From: CAZHNW01 sp942491575
GTDB lineage: Bacteria; Spirochaetota; UBA4802; UBA5550
Assembly: GCA_942491575.1 (NCBI GenBank)
Contig: CALOBT010000025.1
Span: 3,410,001 to 3,474,000 of the forward strand
Direction of reading: 5' to 3'
DNA length: 64,000 bases
Both the position numbers and the translations under genes were made by a program. Below are positions 16,959 to 25,680 of this stretch, one piece after another. How positions within the stretch are numbered: position 1 is the first letter of the stretch; each line of letters opens with the position of its first letter. The notes below the pieces were generated by a model. The model ran no database searches and was not told where the DNA came from. It saw nothing but the letters and a program-made list of their open reading frames with translations.

Positions 16959-18536
16959 TTATCCCCTGGAAATAATGAAGGCATCAGCAGCGCGGATTCC
17001 GTCAACTGCCGAGCTGACGATCCCCCCGGCATAACCTGCACCTTCACCGGCGGGATAAAGGTTTTGATGACTGATGGAAGTAAAATCCTTTCCCCTTGTA
17101 ATGCGCAGTGGTGATGAGGTTCGGGTCTCGGCCCCGATGAGGACGGCTTCCCTGGTAATAAATCCTTTCATTTTCTGATCAAAGACCGGCAGGGCATGGA
17201 GCAGTTCTTTGAATATGCAGGGGGGAAGATACGATTTTATATCAGCGGGGACAAGGGCGGGTCTGAAGGTCGATTCGGGAAGGGTCGCATCAGTAATACC
17301 TTCCAGAAAGGAAGTGACCCGCTGTGCCGGTGCGGCATAATTATCTCCACCGGCGGTAAATGCCCCCGCCTCTATTGAGCGCTGCAGCTCAATTCCCCGG
17401 AAAATTTTCTCCGTAAGTTCATCCCTGTGAATGGAAACAACCAGTGCTGCATTTGAGCGGGAACCATCGCGACGTGAAAGGCTCATGCCGTTTACACAGA
17501 GATGTCCCTCCTCCGAGGATGAATTGATTACAGAACCCCCCGGGCACATGCAGAAGCTGTATATACCGCGCCTGCTTGCGGGATTATTACAGGTAACAGA
17601 ATATTCAGCCGGTGGCAAAATGTCACGATGTGGTGAATTGCCATACTGTATATCTCGTATTAATTCCGCCGGGTGTTCGATTCGAACTCCAACAGCGAAT
17701 CCCTTTGGTTCCATGGCAACTCCATGGCGGTTTAGCATTGCATAGGTATCACGGGCGGAATGGCCTGTTGCAAGAATAGTTGCATCAGCGGTAATTTCCC
17801 TTCCCCCTGCAGTGACTACGCCTTTGACTTCCTTCCCTGAAATGATAAGGTCAGAAACCTTTTCGCCGAAGAGGAATCTTCCGCCGCTATCCAGTATTTT
17901 TTTCCTGATAGATTGAATGATTGTGGTGAGGCGGTCTGTTCCTATATGCGGTTTGGCGTCATATATTATCGAAGGATCAGCACCATGTTTTGTCATCTGG
18001 TTATAAAACCAGATGCTTTCCCGGCGCCTGGTCCGGGCGGTCAGTTTTCCATCGGAATAGGTACCGGCACCGCCCTCTCCGAAGACTGCATTGCTTTCTG
18101 TATTGAGTTTCCCATTTTCTTCGAGAATGGTGATGTCCTTCATCCTCTCTTCAACGGCTTTTCCCCTTTCCAGAAGGGTCACACGGATACCCGCTTCCAG
18201 GAGGCGCAGTGCCGCAAAGAGTCCCGCGGGGCCGCTGCCGGCAACGATTACATGGCCTGTTATGGCGGGACTGACCGGCTTTTCCGGGTCAGGTTCCTCC
18301 ACGGGGCTTATCTCCTTATGCCTGAGAAATTTGTTGGCCTTTTCTTCAGAAAGGATTATGTTTATCCGGAGACGGTAATGGATATTGGATTTCTTTCGGG
18401 CATCGAGAGATCTTTTTGTGATTACAATTTCGCCGGTATAGTGAAGATTAAACTTCCTTTCTAAAAAATCTGAAATCGCCTCTATCGAATTTTCTTCAGA
18501 GGGATAGAGGATGATGTTATCAATCTGGAGTTTCAA
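16959..18536 (-). CDS. FAD-dependent oxidoreductase (COG2509 family)
   Basis: 525 residues. An N-terminal domain of about 90 residues precedes a Rossmann FAD motif VIVAGSGPAGLFAALRLLEA (about 95) with LLERG. Further family features are GEGGAGTYSDGKLTAR (about 152), ILATGHSARDTY (about 258) and the C-terminal YPAGEGAGYAGGIVSSAVDG with the second FAD contact. This is the uncharacterised FAD-dependent dehydrogenase group (COG2509), related to HI0933-like and geranylgeranyl-reductase-type flavoproteins; the substrate is not known. Its ATG overlaps the stop of the upstream membrane AraC regulator by 4 bp, which implies coupled translation and a shared role. Confidence 0.85.
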   Translation of the reverse strand: MKLQIDNIILYPSEENSIEAISDFLERKFNLHYTGEIVITKRSLDARKKSNIHYRLRINIILSEEKANKFLRHKEISPVEEPDPEKPVSPAITGHVIVAGSGPAGLFAALRLLEAGIRVTLLERGKAVEERMKDITILEENGKLNTESNAVFGEGGAGTYSDGKLTARTRRRESIWFYNQMTKHGADPSIIYDAKPHIGTDRLTTIIQSIRKKILDSGGRFLFGEKVSDLIISGKEVKGVVTAGGREITADATILATGHSARDTYAMLNRHGVAMEPKGFAVGVRIEHPAELIRDIQYGNSPHRDILPPAEYSVTCNNPASRRGIYSFCMCPGGSVINSSSEEGHLCVNGMSLSRRDGSRSNAALVVSIHRDELTEKIFRGIELQRSIEAGAFTAGGDNYAAPAQRVTSFLEGITDATLPESTFRPALVPADIKSYLPPCIFKELLHALPVFDQKMKGFITREAVLIGAETRTSSPLRITRGKDFTSISHQNLYPAGEGAGYAGGIVSSAVDGIRAADAFIISRG

Positions 18537-19675
18537 TCTTTTTTTGCTCCAGAGGTTCTTCGATATTCTGCAGGTGACATGTTTGTTTCTTTTTTGAAGG
18601 CAGTGTAAAATGCTGTATAAGAATTAAATCCAGCGGCGGATGCAATGGAATCAGTATTCCTGTCTGGGTCCTCAAGGAGAAGGTTTTTTGCTTCGGCAAT
18701 GCGGTATGAATTTATATGGGCGTTGAAATTTTTTCCGTAGTATTCATTGAGAAACTGGGATAGCTGGTGAGGAGTTATCTCCAGGGTGCTACTGAGACGG
18801 CCAAGGGAAATGTCTTCATCACAGAATAATTTTTCATTTTCCATCAGAAAGTTAAGTTGCGTGGAGAGTTCCTGAATGTTGATTTTCTCCAGGCGGGAAT
18901 GGGTATATTCCTTTTTTGTGGAGGCTATCGTAGCAAACTGGAAAAGCATTGGGTAGCGCTGCGTGGCGAGGTAAACCAGTATGTGGGAAAGGCTGATAAA
19001 TATACTGTTTACCCGTATGAGGGTCATCTGCATTGTTATTACCCCTGTGATGGCAAAGGCGGCAAATATCAGGAGGAGCAGCATGAGAATGGAAATAATT
19101 GTTATCCGTACATGGACACGATTGTCCCTTCTCGCTGTTGAAAGCAGGGATTTCAGGGAGAGAATGAAGTAGACTGTTACCAGGGAAATACTCACCACCG
19201 GTCCGGTCACTATGAAAAGCAAATATTCCTGATTCATAATACGTTTCAGTATCTCGGTTTTTTCCGCACCGCTCAGCACCGCAACGGGAATGGAAACCAC
19301 CAGGGCCAGGAGTGCCGGAATCCAGTGATAAAAGTCCCTTTTTTCCAGATGATCTTTCTCTTCGGTAATGGTCAGTATATAGAAATAAATAAGGGGACCC
19401 ATAATCAATACTGCCGGTATCTGGAAGGGGAATACGTGGGGGACCTTAAAAAGATATTTTGACGATGCAAGGAAGAGAAAAAATATCAGGAATCCCGTAG
19501 TGAGATTAAATGCTGCCAATATATGGTTTCTGAAGGATGGGGGCTTCAGCAGCTGGCCGATTCCCATCAGGGTAGTCATCCCTGCGGCAATGAATACAAT
19601 AATATCGGTTACGTGAATATACAAGGTTTTCTCCCCGGGGGCTAGTTGATTCCCTGATATCCATGGTACTACCAC
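18533..19675 (-). CDS. Membrane-bound AraC-family regulator (7TM + HTH_18)
   Basis: 380 residues. About seven hydrophobic helices fill residues 20-250 (for instance VFIAAGMTTLMGIGQLL, LILIFAAFAITGVITM-like stretches), then a linker and a C-terminal AraC/XylS DNA-binding domain (about 275-375) with SLGRLSSTLEITPHQLSQFL and IASAAGFNSYTAFYTAFKKE. Such proteins sense a ligand in or at the membrane and bind DNA from there. The gene is 4 bp overlapped with the downstream FAD oxidoreductase, which may be its target or part of its signal. Start at 19675 is tentative; in-frame ATG codons nearer the first helix are possible. Confidence 0.8.
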   Translation of the reverse strand: MVVPWISGNQLAPGEKTLYIHVTDIIVFIAAGMTTLMGIGQLLKPPSFRNHILAAFNLTTGFLIFFLFLASSKYLFKVPHVFPFQIPAVLIMGPLIYFYILTITEEKDHLEKRDFYHWIPALLALVVSIPVAVLSGAEKTEILKRIMNQEYLLFIVTGPVVSISLVTVYFILSLKSLLSTARRDNRVHVRITIISILMLLLLIFAAFAITGVITMQMTLIRVNSIFISLSHILVYLATQRYPMLFQFATIASTKKEYTHSRLEKINIQELSTQLNFLMENEKLFCDEDISLGRLSSTLEITPHQLSQFLNEYYGKNFNAHINSYRIAEAKNLLLEDPDRNTDSIASAAGFNSYTAFYTAFKKETNMSPAEYRRTSGAKKD

Positions 19676-20065
19676 TGATACTTTGGGGCAATTATTTTTC
19701 TATCGTTTTATCCACCGGGCATCAATGTAACTTTTTATCATCCCGGAGGCTTTCCTGTAGAAAGGAATTGACAAATTTTCCGCATGCAGGATCGTGATAC
19801 GCGATTCCAGCCGGTAGTGCCCTCACCGATAAAAAAAGAACTAATAGGATGCGGCACTGTGCCTTTTTCTGCTTTAATTTCAATTGTTGACAAACGTAAA
19901 ATGATCTATTTAGTAGAAAATTACACGGTCATGGCACTGGTATTCCATATTTATAATAAATATTTTAGTTGAAAAAAGGGGACTTTGCCCTTACATATAA
20001 ATACTTTGCAGTGAAACAGAGGGCTATTGCCTGAATTAATATTTACGATTTTTAAGGAGAAAGTT
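19676..20065. promoter_or_regulatory. Intergenic region before purE with a weak candidate promoter
   Basis: 390 bp between the divergent AraC-type gene and purE. A TTGACA at 19887-19892 is followed after 17 bp by TTAGTA (19910-19915), a possible purE promoter with a poor -10. A second TTGACA near 19770 has no -10. A short palindrome GGCACTGTGCC followed by TTTTT sits near 19850. I looked for a purine riboswitch and did not see its conserved core. Confidence 0.3.
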
Positions 20066-20590
20066 ATGGCTAAGATAGGTATAATACTCGGAAGTGATTC
20101 TGATTTGCCAAAAGTAAAAAATTGTTTTGAAACCCTTGATGAATTTAATATTTCCTTTGAAATTATCGTGAGCTCAGCACACAGAACTCCCGAGCAAACG
20201 AAGGAGTGGGTCTCCTCCGCAAGGGATCGCGGTATGAAGGCTATTATTGCCGTTGCCGGCGGTGCGGCGCACCTTCCCGGAGTGGTGGCATCCCATACAA
20301 CCCTGCCGGTAATCGGTGTTCCCATCGAAACAAAAATTTCCGGTGGACTCGATTCGATTCTATCAATTCTGCAGATGCCGGGGGGGATCCCCGTTGCAAC
20401 AATGCCTTCCGGAAGGGCCGGGGGAATCAATGCAGCCCTTTTCGCGCTGAATATTTTAAGCATTGAGGATGCGGATGTGGCGGAGAAACTTGCCGCGTAC
20501 CGTAAAAATATGGCTGAAAAAATTGCTTCGAAGAATAAGAGTCTGACAGAAAAAGGTTACAAAGACTATATTGCAGGTCTTGAGGGGTAA
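20066..20590 (+). CDS. purE: N5-carboxyaminoimidazole ribonucleotide mutase
   Basis: 174 residues from the ATG at 20066, which has AAGGAGAAAG directly upstream; an upstream in-frame start at 20027 lacks one. PurE moves the carboxylate in CAIR synthesis. Signatures: IILGSDSDLPKV (substrate-binding loop), VSSAHRTPEQT, AVAGGAAHLPGVVAS, PVIGVPI and LDSILSILQMPGGIPVATM. Only 2 bp separate it from guaA, so the two are co-translated. No purK is in view, so class I or II use (CO2 versus carbamate route) cannot be settled here. Confidence 0.95.
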   Translation: MAKIGIILGSDSDLPKVKNCFETLDEFNISFEIIVSSAHRTPEQTKEWVSSARDRGMKAIIAVAGGAAHLPGVVASHTTLPVIGVPIETKISGGLDSILSILQMPGGIPVATMPSGRAGGINAALFALNILSIEDADVAEKLAAYRKNMAEKIASKNKSLTEKGYKDYIAGLEG

Positions 20591-20592
20591 TA

Positions 20593-22158
20593 ATGATTGA
20601 ACACGGTATAGAAATTCCTGAAGAAAGAATTATAATTCTCGACTTCGGTTCACAGTATACACAGCTGATTGCCCGAAGAATCAGGGAAATGAATGTTTAT
20701 GCGGAAATTGTTCCTTATTTCCATCCCATTGAAGAAATAAAAAAAGAAAAACCTGCAGGTATTATCCTCAGCGGTGGTCCCAGTTCAATAAATGAGAAGG
20801 GCTCTCCACAGGTTTCGGCGGAAATTTTCAATCTTGGAGTCCCGGTCCTTGGAATATGTTACGGCCTCTATGCGGTTGTCGATGCCTTTAAGGGTGAAAT
20901 TGAGAGTGCCGATTCACGGGAGTATGGTCCTGCAACCGTTGCCACCGCCGGTAAGTCTCCGTTCTTTACAGGTATGAAAAAGAAGGAAAAGGTATGGATG
21001 AGCCATGGCGACAAGGTGGCAAAACTGCCGAAGGGATTTCAGGTTATTGCCTCCTCTGAAAATGCAGAAATTGCAGCCATCGCAAATGATACAAAAAAGG
21101 TCTACGGGGTGCAGTTTCACCCTGAGGTTCACCATACTGTAAACGGAAACAAGGTTTTGAAAAATTTTGTCTTCAAGGTATGTAAATTAAAGGCCACCTG
21201 GACAATGGAAAACTTTATCGAATCATCCGTTGAGGCTATTCGAAAGGAAGTTGGAGAAGGTACGGTTCTCCTGGGACTTTCCGGCGGCGTTGACTCCTCC
21301 GTAACGGCGGCCCTTCTGCAGCGGGCAATCGGTGACCGCCTATATTGTGTCTTTGTTAACAATGGGGTTCTTCGAAAAAATGAAGCGAGGCAGGTGGTAG
21401 AGCGCTTTGAGAAGCATATGAAGCTTAATCTTATCTATGTTGATGCATCTCAGCGTTTCCTGAAAAAATTAAAACGTGTTGAAGATCCGGAGAAGAAACG
21501 TCGTATCATTGGAAAGGAGTTTATCAAAGTTTTCATGGATGAAGCTAAAAAAATCGGTCAGTTCGATTTTCTTGCCCAGGGCACCCTCTATCCCGATGTT
21601 ATTGAATCTGTTTCTACCAAGGGGCCGTCCGATACTATAAAGAGTCATCACAACCGGGTGCCGGAAGTTCTGGAGCTGATTAAATCCGGGAAAGTAATAG
21701 AGCCACTGAAGGAACTCTTCAAGGACGAAGTACGTGAACTCGGTATGCATATGGGTATGGCAAAGGAGCTGGTCTACCGGCAGCCCTTCCCGGGACCGGG
21801 CCTTGCGATTCGGATTATAGGGGAAGTTAACGCTGAGCGTGTGGAAATTCTTCAGGAAGCCGATGATATTATCATTCAGGAAATAAAGGACGCGGGACTC
21901 TACAATGAACTCTGGCAGATTTTTGCAGTGTATCTTCCCATCAAATCTGTAGGAGTCATGGGAGACAAAAGAACCTATGAAAATGTTATCGCCATCAGAG
22001 GTGTAACATCAGTGGATGCAATGACCGCTGACTGGGCCTATCTACCGGAGGATCTGCTGCGGAGGATCTCCAACCGGATAATTAATGAGGTGAAGGGGAT
22101 TAACCGGGTGGTATACGATATCTCTTCAAAGCCGCCTTCCACTATTGAGTGGGAATAG
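20593..22158 (+). CDS. guaA: GMP synthase (glutamine-hydrolysing)
   Basis: 521 residues, the standard two-domain enzyme converting XMP to GMP. Class I glutaminase domain: ILDFGSQYTQLIARRIRE at the start, nucleophile in GICYG (about 96), and QFHPEVHHT with the His/Glu. ATP pyrophosphatase domain begins near 205 with P-loop LGLSGGVDSSVTAALL, followed by VFVNNGVLRKNE and the dimerisation domain FPGPGLAIRIIGE to the C-terminal PPSTIEWE. It forms an operon with purE and ends at a very strong terminator. Confidence 0.97.
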   Translation: MIEHGIEIPEERIIILDFGSQYTQLIARRIREMNVYAEIVPYFHPIEEIKKEKPAGIILSGGPSSINEKGSPQVSAEIFNLGVPVLGICYGLYAVVDAFKGEIESADSREYGPATVATAGKSPFFTGMKKKEKVWMSHGDKVAKLPKGFQVIASSENAEIAAIANDTKKVYGVQFHPEVHHTVNGNKVLKNFVFKVCKLKATWTMENFIESSVEAIRKEVGEGTVLLGLSGGVDSSVTAALLQRAIGDRLYCVFVNNGVLRKNEARQVVERFEKHMKLNLIYVDASQRFLKKLKRVEDPEKKRRIIGKEFIKVFMDEAKKIGQFDFLAQGTLYPDVIESVSTKGPSDTIKSHHNRVPEVLELIKSGKVIEPLKELFKDEVRELGMHMGMAKELVYRQPFPGPGLAIRIIGEVNAERVEILQEADDIIIQEIKDAGLYNELWQIFAVYLPIKSVGVMGDKRTYENVIAIRGVTSVDAMTADWAYLPEDLLRRISNRIINEVKGINRVVYDISSKPPSTIEWE

Positions 22159-22203
22159 TATTTCTGTACAGAAAAGCAAACTTTTCTTTTCTGAAGAACT
22201 GTT

Positions 22204-22248
22204 TTCACAAAAAGTCCCGGGAGATCAAAGCCCGGGACTTTTTGTGAA
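22204..22248 (+). terminator. Strong bidirectional hairpin terminator after guaA
   Basis: Perfect 18-bp stem (22204-22221 with 22231-22248), with core AGTCCCGGG / CCCGGGACT and a 9-nt loop. A run of A on the left and T on the right makes it usable on both strands. Confidence 0.9.
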
Positions 22249-22479
22249 TATTTTAAAATATTAAAATAACTAAATATATTATCATCATCCAAAACAATCT
22301 ACCGGGGGATCTGAAGGTGTCAGCAAAGTTGATTCTCTCCAATGGCTGGAGAGACTTCAATAAAATGGTCTCTTTCCTTGACTTTTAGGCCATTTTTATG
22401 TACATTAGAGACCAAATGTTTTTTTTTGCCCGCCTGATACAGCAAAAACATTCCATAATTTAAGTAATCAGAGATATAG

Positions 22480-24318
22480 ATGAATAAAACAATATCAATT
22501 ATTTTATTACTAATATCAATTTTTTCAATCAGTTCATGTGAAAGAGCTGATATTTTCAAACTCTCACGGGAAACTATTATAGGTGAAATTCCCGTGGCAC
22601 CGGCATCCCTCGCTGCAATAGCAGTTTCATCAAACGAGGTCAGGCTCTCCTGGATTGATAACTCAAACAATGAAACCGGTTTTATCCTTGAGAGATCAAT
22701 GGATGGAAATACCTTCAGTGAAATAATCTCAACGGGAGTCGATTCCACTTCCTATAGAGATAGTGGGCTGTCTGCCTCTGCAACCTATTATTACAGAATA
22801 AAAGCAACTAATGCTGCAGGAGACTCTCCCTATTCAAATAATACCTCGGCTCTGACATTCTGTGAACTCCTGGCCCACTGGAAACTTGACGGGAGTTTTT
22901 TAGATGAAACCGGTAACAACAATGCGACAATTACAGGGAGCTTTTCATATACCACCGGCAGAGACGGCGATTGTCCGACTTTCGACTGGAGTAACGCAGG
23001 AGTGGTTTCTGCTCCAGCAGGCATGGATAAAGACATTTATACTGTTACCGCATGGGTAAAAAGATATAGCCACAATACTGCCCCCTACATTAGATTATCC
23101 GGCATAGCACATTTAATAACTGATGCCTCAACCGGGCTCTGGCAGCTGATTGGTGAAGGTGAAATCGCAAATATAAATTTCGGATACAGCCTCCCATTAT
23201 TTGAATGGCATCATTTTACGGTTGTTCTTGACAGGGTTAATAATAAAGTATCGTATTATCTTGATGGCGTTAATGCTGGTTCGCAGAGTATTACACCATG
23301 GACAGTAGACCCGACTGAAATACGAATAGGGGAGCATTCAGGATCTTTCAAGTGGAATGGGTGCATTGATGATGTCAGAATTTATGGTGGAAGGTTGTCC
23401 GATTCACAAATCCAGGATCTCTATAATTCCTATCCTGCAGGTGTTTCAGAACCTGCCCCTGCGGATCCATCAGGATTAAATGTAAATCCTGTCAGTTACA
23501 GCAGCATACAACTTACCTGGTCAGATAATGCAAATAATGAATACGGATATAGGGTTGAACAATCCTCAGATGCCGGAACAAGTTATTCCATTATAGGCAC
23601 GACTGTTCCAAATGCAAGCTCCTATACCGTTACCGGTTTAACTGCAAGCACCACGTATTTTTATCGGGTAGTGGCGTTTAATGCTTCAGATTCAGCTTAT
23701 ACACCGGCAAAGTCAGCTACAACAGAATCCCCTGGCGTGCTGCCCGAGTTAATAGCGCACTGGAAAATGGAAAATAATCTAAATGATGAAACCGGGAATA
23801 ACCATGCAACAGAAACAAACACATTTTCATACATGACGGGAAGGGACGGGCAATGTGCTGTTTTTGATACAACCAATTACGGCGGTGTCAGCTCTCCATA
23901 CGGATTGGATAGAGATATCTATACAGTCATGGCATGGGTAAGCAGGACAAACCATAATACAGCACCATATATTCGCCTGACCGGAATTGCTCATTTAATA
24001 ACTTATTCAACGGGTCAGTGGCGGTTTGTAGGAGAAAACGGAGCTACAACTAATCTATCATCAGCCTATGTCCTGCCTTTGAATGAGTGGCATCATTTTA
24101 CTACTGTCATCAATCGTAGTCAGGGTACGGTTAAATTTTATCTCGATGGAATATTAAACGACACTTTTTCAACCACTCCATGGATGTCATCCGGCACTTC
24201 AATACTTCTTGGCAGGTTTGACAATGCATTTATGTGGGATGGTGAAATTGATGATACAAGAATCTATGGCGGGGAACTTACTGATTCAGAGATTACAACC
24301 ATCGTAAATTCTTATTAA
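22480..24318 (+). CDS. Lipoprotein with duplicated FN3-LamG unit
   Basis: 612 residues. Signal peptide ends in FSISSC, a relaxed lipobox. Architecture: fibronectin III (about 42-125), concanavalin/LamG-like domain (about 130-318), FN3 (about 325-412), LamG-like (about 418-612). The two halves are plainly homologous: HWKLDGSFLDETGNN versus HWKMENNLNDETGNN, APYIRLSGIAHLIT versus APYIRLTGIAHLIT, and EWHHFTVVLDR versus EWHHFTTVINR. This is an internal tandem duplication of about 290 residues. Such proteins are cell-surface or periplasmic and often bind carbohydrate or host/matrix material. The gene stands alone. Confidence 0.8.
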   Translation: MNKTISIILLLISIFSISSCERADIFKLSRETIIGEIPVAPASLAAIAVSSNEVRLSWIDNSNNETGFILERSMDGNTFSEIISTGVDSTSYRDSGLSASATYYYRIKATNAAGDSPYSNNTSALTFCELLAHWKLDGSFLDETGNNNATITGSFSYTTGRDGDCPTFDWSNAGVVSAPAGMDKDIYTVTAWVKRYSHNTAPYIRLSGIAHLITDASTGLWQLIGEGEIANINFGYSLPLFEWHHFTVVLDRVNNKVSYYLDGVNAGSQSITPWTVDPTEIRIGEHSGSFKWNGCIDDVRIYGGRLSDSQIQDLYNSYPAGVSEPAPADPSGLNVNPVSYSSIQLTWSDNANNEYGYRVEQSSDAGTSYSIIGTTVPNASSYTVTGLTASTTYFYRVVAFNASDSAYTPAKSATTESPGVLPELIAHWKMENNLNDETGNNHATETNTFSYMTGRDGQCAVFDTTNYGGVSSPYGLDRDIYTVMAWVSRTNHNTAPYIRLTGIAHLITYSTGQWRFVGENGATTNLSSAYVLPLNEWHHFTTVINRSQGTVKFYLDGILNDTFSTTPWMSSGTSILLGRFDNAFMWDGEIDDTRIYGGELTDSEITTIVNSY

Positions 24319-24502
24319 GACCTGTTTAATATACATAACGAAAATGTTACAAAGCCCTGTATGGTCGAAACTTTTTATTAATTTTACAATCCTTCGACTT
24401 CCGTCATTTTAATCAACTCAATACAGGCGGTGCAGGCATCATGGTACCATGGCGCCTGTTTCATTATATCAGGAATAAAATGATTCCTTGCTGGGGGAAT
24501 AA

Positions 24503-25141
24503 ATGAAAAGTACACTCTGCTTATGCACTCGGATTTTTCTAATTTTTTTATTCCTTCTTCTGATTCCCTCGGGGATTCTCTCTGCTGATTCTGAATCGGA
24601 TGGTTTTCCGAATCCTGATTATAAAAAGACATTTTCGATGGGTGTCAGCGCCCCGGCACTTCTTTTAACGGGACCGATAATCATGGCGGGCTATGAGGGT
24701 CTGGGACCTGTTGGCTTTTATGGCAGTTTCGGATATTCTGACTATGGTTTTTCGATTAGTGAACTCGAAGATAAGAGTAATTCTACCATTTTTGGCCTCG
24801 GAGGCGGAGTGGCAGTTAAGTTCTATTATAACTATAAAAAGAAATATCATGATTCGGGATATTTTGCTGTTCAAAGTTACTACAGCTACATGAACGCAAA
24901 GGACAGCAGCGGTAATATCCTGAAATACCATGGCCTTTACGGGCATTTTATGTATGGCTGGCGGTGGCAGTGGTCCCTGGTATTTCTTGATCTTTCCATT
25001 GGTATCGGTTACGGCCGTTATTTCAAGGCGGAAGGAACCGGGGTCTTTAATTCTGACACTAAATCAAAAATTGATAAATATGCCAACAGGTGGTATTCTG
25101 GTCTCTTAAGTTCAAACCTGGTTGTCGGGATTGCTTTCTAG
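24503..25141 (+). CDS. Secreted, probably outer-membrane beta-barrel protein
   Basis: 212 residues with a long signal peptide (FLIFLFLLLIPSGILSA). The mature part is rich in Gly, Tyr and alternating hydrophobics (GLGPVGFYGSFGYSDYGFSI, SIGIGYGRYF) and ends in VGIAF, an aromatic C-terminus typical for outer-membrane barrels. No specific family recognised. GGGGGAAT precedes the start. Downstream is a degenerate stretch. Confidence 0.6.
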   Translation: MKSTLCLCTRIFLIFLFLLLIPSGILSADSESDGFPNPDYKKTFSMGVSAPALLLTGPIIMAGYEGLGPVGFYGSFGYSDYGFSISELEDKSNSTIFGLGGGVAVKFYYNYKKKYHDSGYFAVQSYYSYMNAKDSSGNILKYHGLYGHFMYGWRWQWSLVFLDLSIGIGYGRYFKAEGTGVFNSDTKSKIDKYANRWYSGLLSSNLVVGIAF

Positions 25142-25217
25142 TGACCGCTGCAATGTTATCCTGGGTACCCGCATGGTCTCATGGAAGTGGGTATAAGATT
25201 ACCTTTCCGAAACATGA

Positions 25218-25421
25218 TATCCCCTTTGGCCCTTCAGGGGCATACGTTTTGGGCAAGAACTACTCTCAGAATTTTTTCACAACGAATTATTAAGTGAAAT
25301 CGAGGTTTTACAGAAGATCAGCACCTATGGGTATCAGAAAATTTCCATCTAGGAAGTTTTTGAATACTATAGCGGGGCGGATGACGGGCATTTTGACAGG
25401 GGTAGCGTAAAGGAAGTTTAA
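25218..25421 (+). pseudogene. Possible relic coding sequence with in-frame TAG
   Basis: The frame from 25218 to the TAA at 25419 reads like coding sequence (GQELLSEFFHNELLSEIEVL, then EVFEYYSGADDGHFDRG) but has a TAG at 25350 and no plausible start. The segment just upstream in another frame (GYKITFPKHDIPFGPSGAYV) also looks protein-like. Together this suggests a decayed gene of unknown family. The evidence is compositional only. Confidence 0.3.
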
Positions 25422-25636
25422 AAATTTTTATTATTGATGTTTCGGATGAGATACTCCAGGCCATTCAGTTTTAATTCATATACTGCCGACATCATTTCCC
25501 CCAGTTCCCCCTCGGGGAATCCCTTCTGCCGGAACCAGACAATGTAGTGTTCCGGCAGGTCGATCAACAGGCGGTCCTTGAACTTACCGAAGGGCATTCG
25601 GTAAGTTGACAATTTAATCAGGAATTCTTTATTCAT
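25418..25636 (-). CDS. DUF3820 family small protein
   Basis: 72 residues. The signature MPFGKFKDRLLIDLPEHYI, then WFRQKGFPEGELGEMM and LKLNGLEYLIR, matches DUF3820, a short conserved protein family in Gram-negative bacteria, described as a putative virulence-associated regulator without firm function. Stands 44 bp upstream of the convergent relic and downstream of the manC-like gene on the same strand. Confidence 0.8.
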   Translation of the reverse strand: MNKEFLIKLSTYRMPFGKFKDRLLIDLPEHYIVWFRQKGFPEGELGEMMSAVYELKLNGLEYLIRNINNKNF

Positions 25637-25680
25637 TCGGTTTTATTGAATATGGAGTGAGATAACCGTGATGAGGAATT

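Noticed and set aside
19784..19972. 62-codon frame before purE
   Set aside because: No ribosome site, no protein-like pattern; overlaps candidate promoter.
19676..20065. Possible purine riboswitch before purE
   Set aside because: No conserved core seen; only a weak promoter and a short palindrome.
24384..24632. Minus-strand frame over the start of the 24503 gene
   Set aside because: Overlaps a gene with signal peptide and ribosome site on the other strand.
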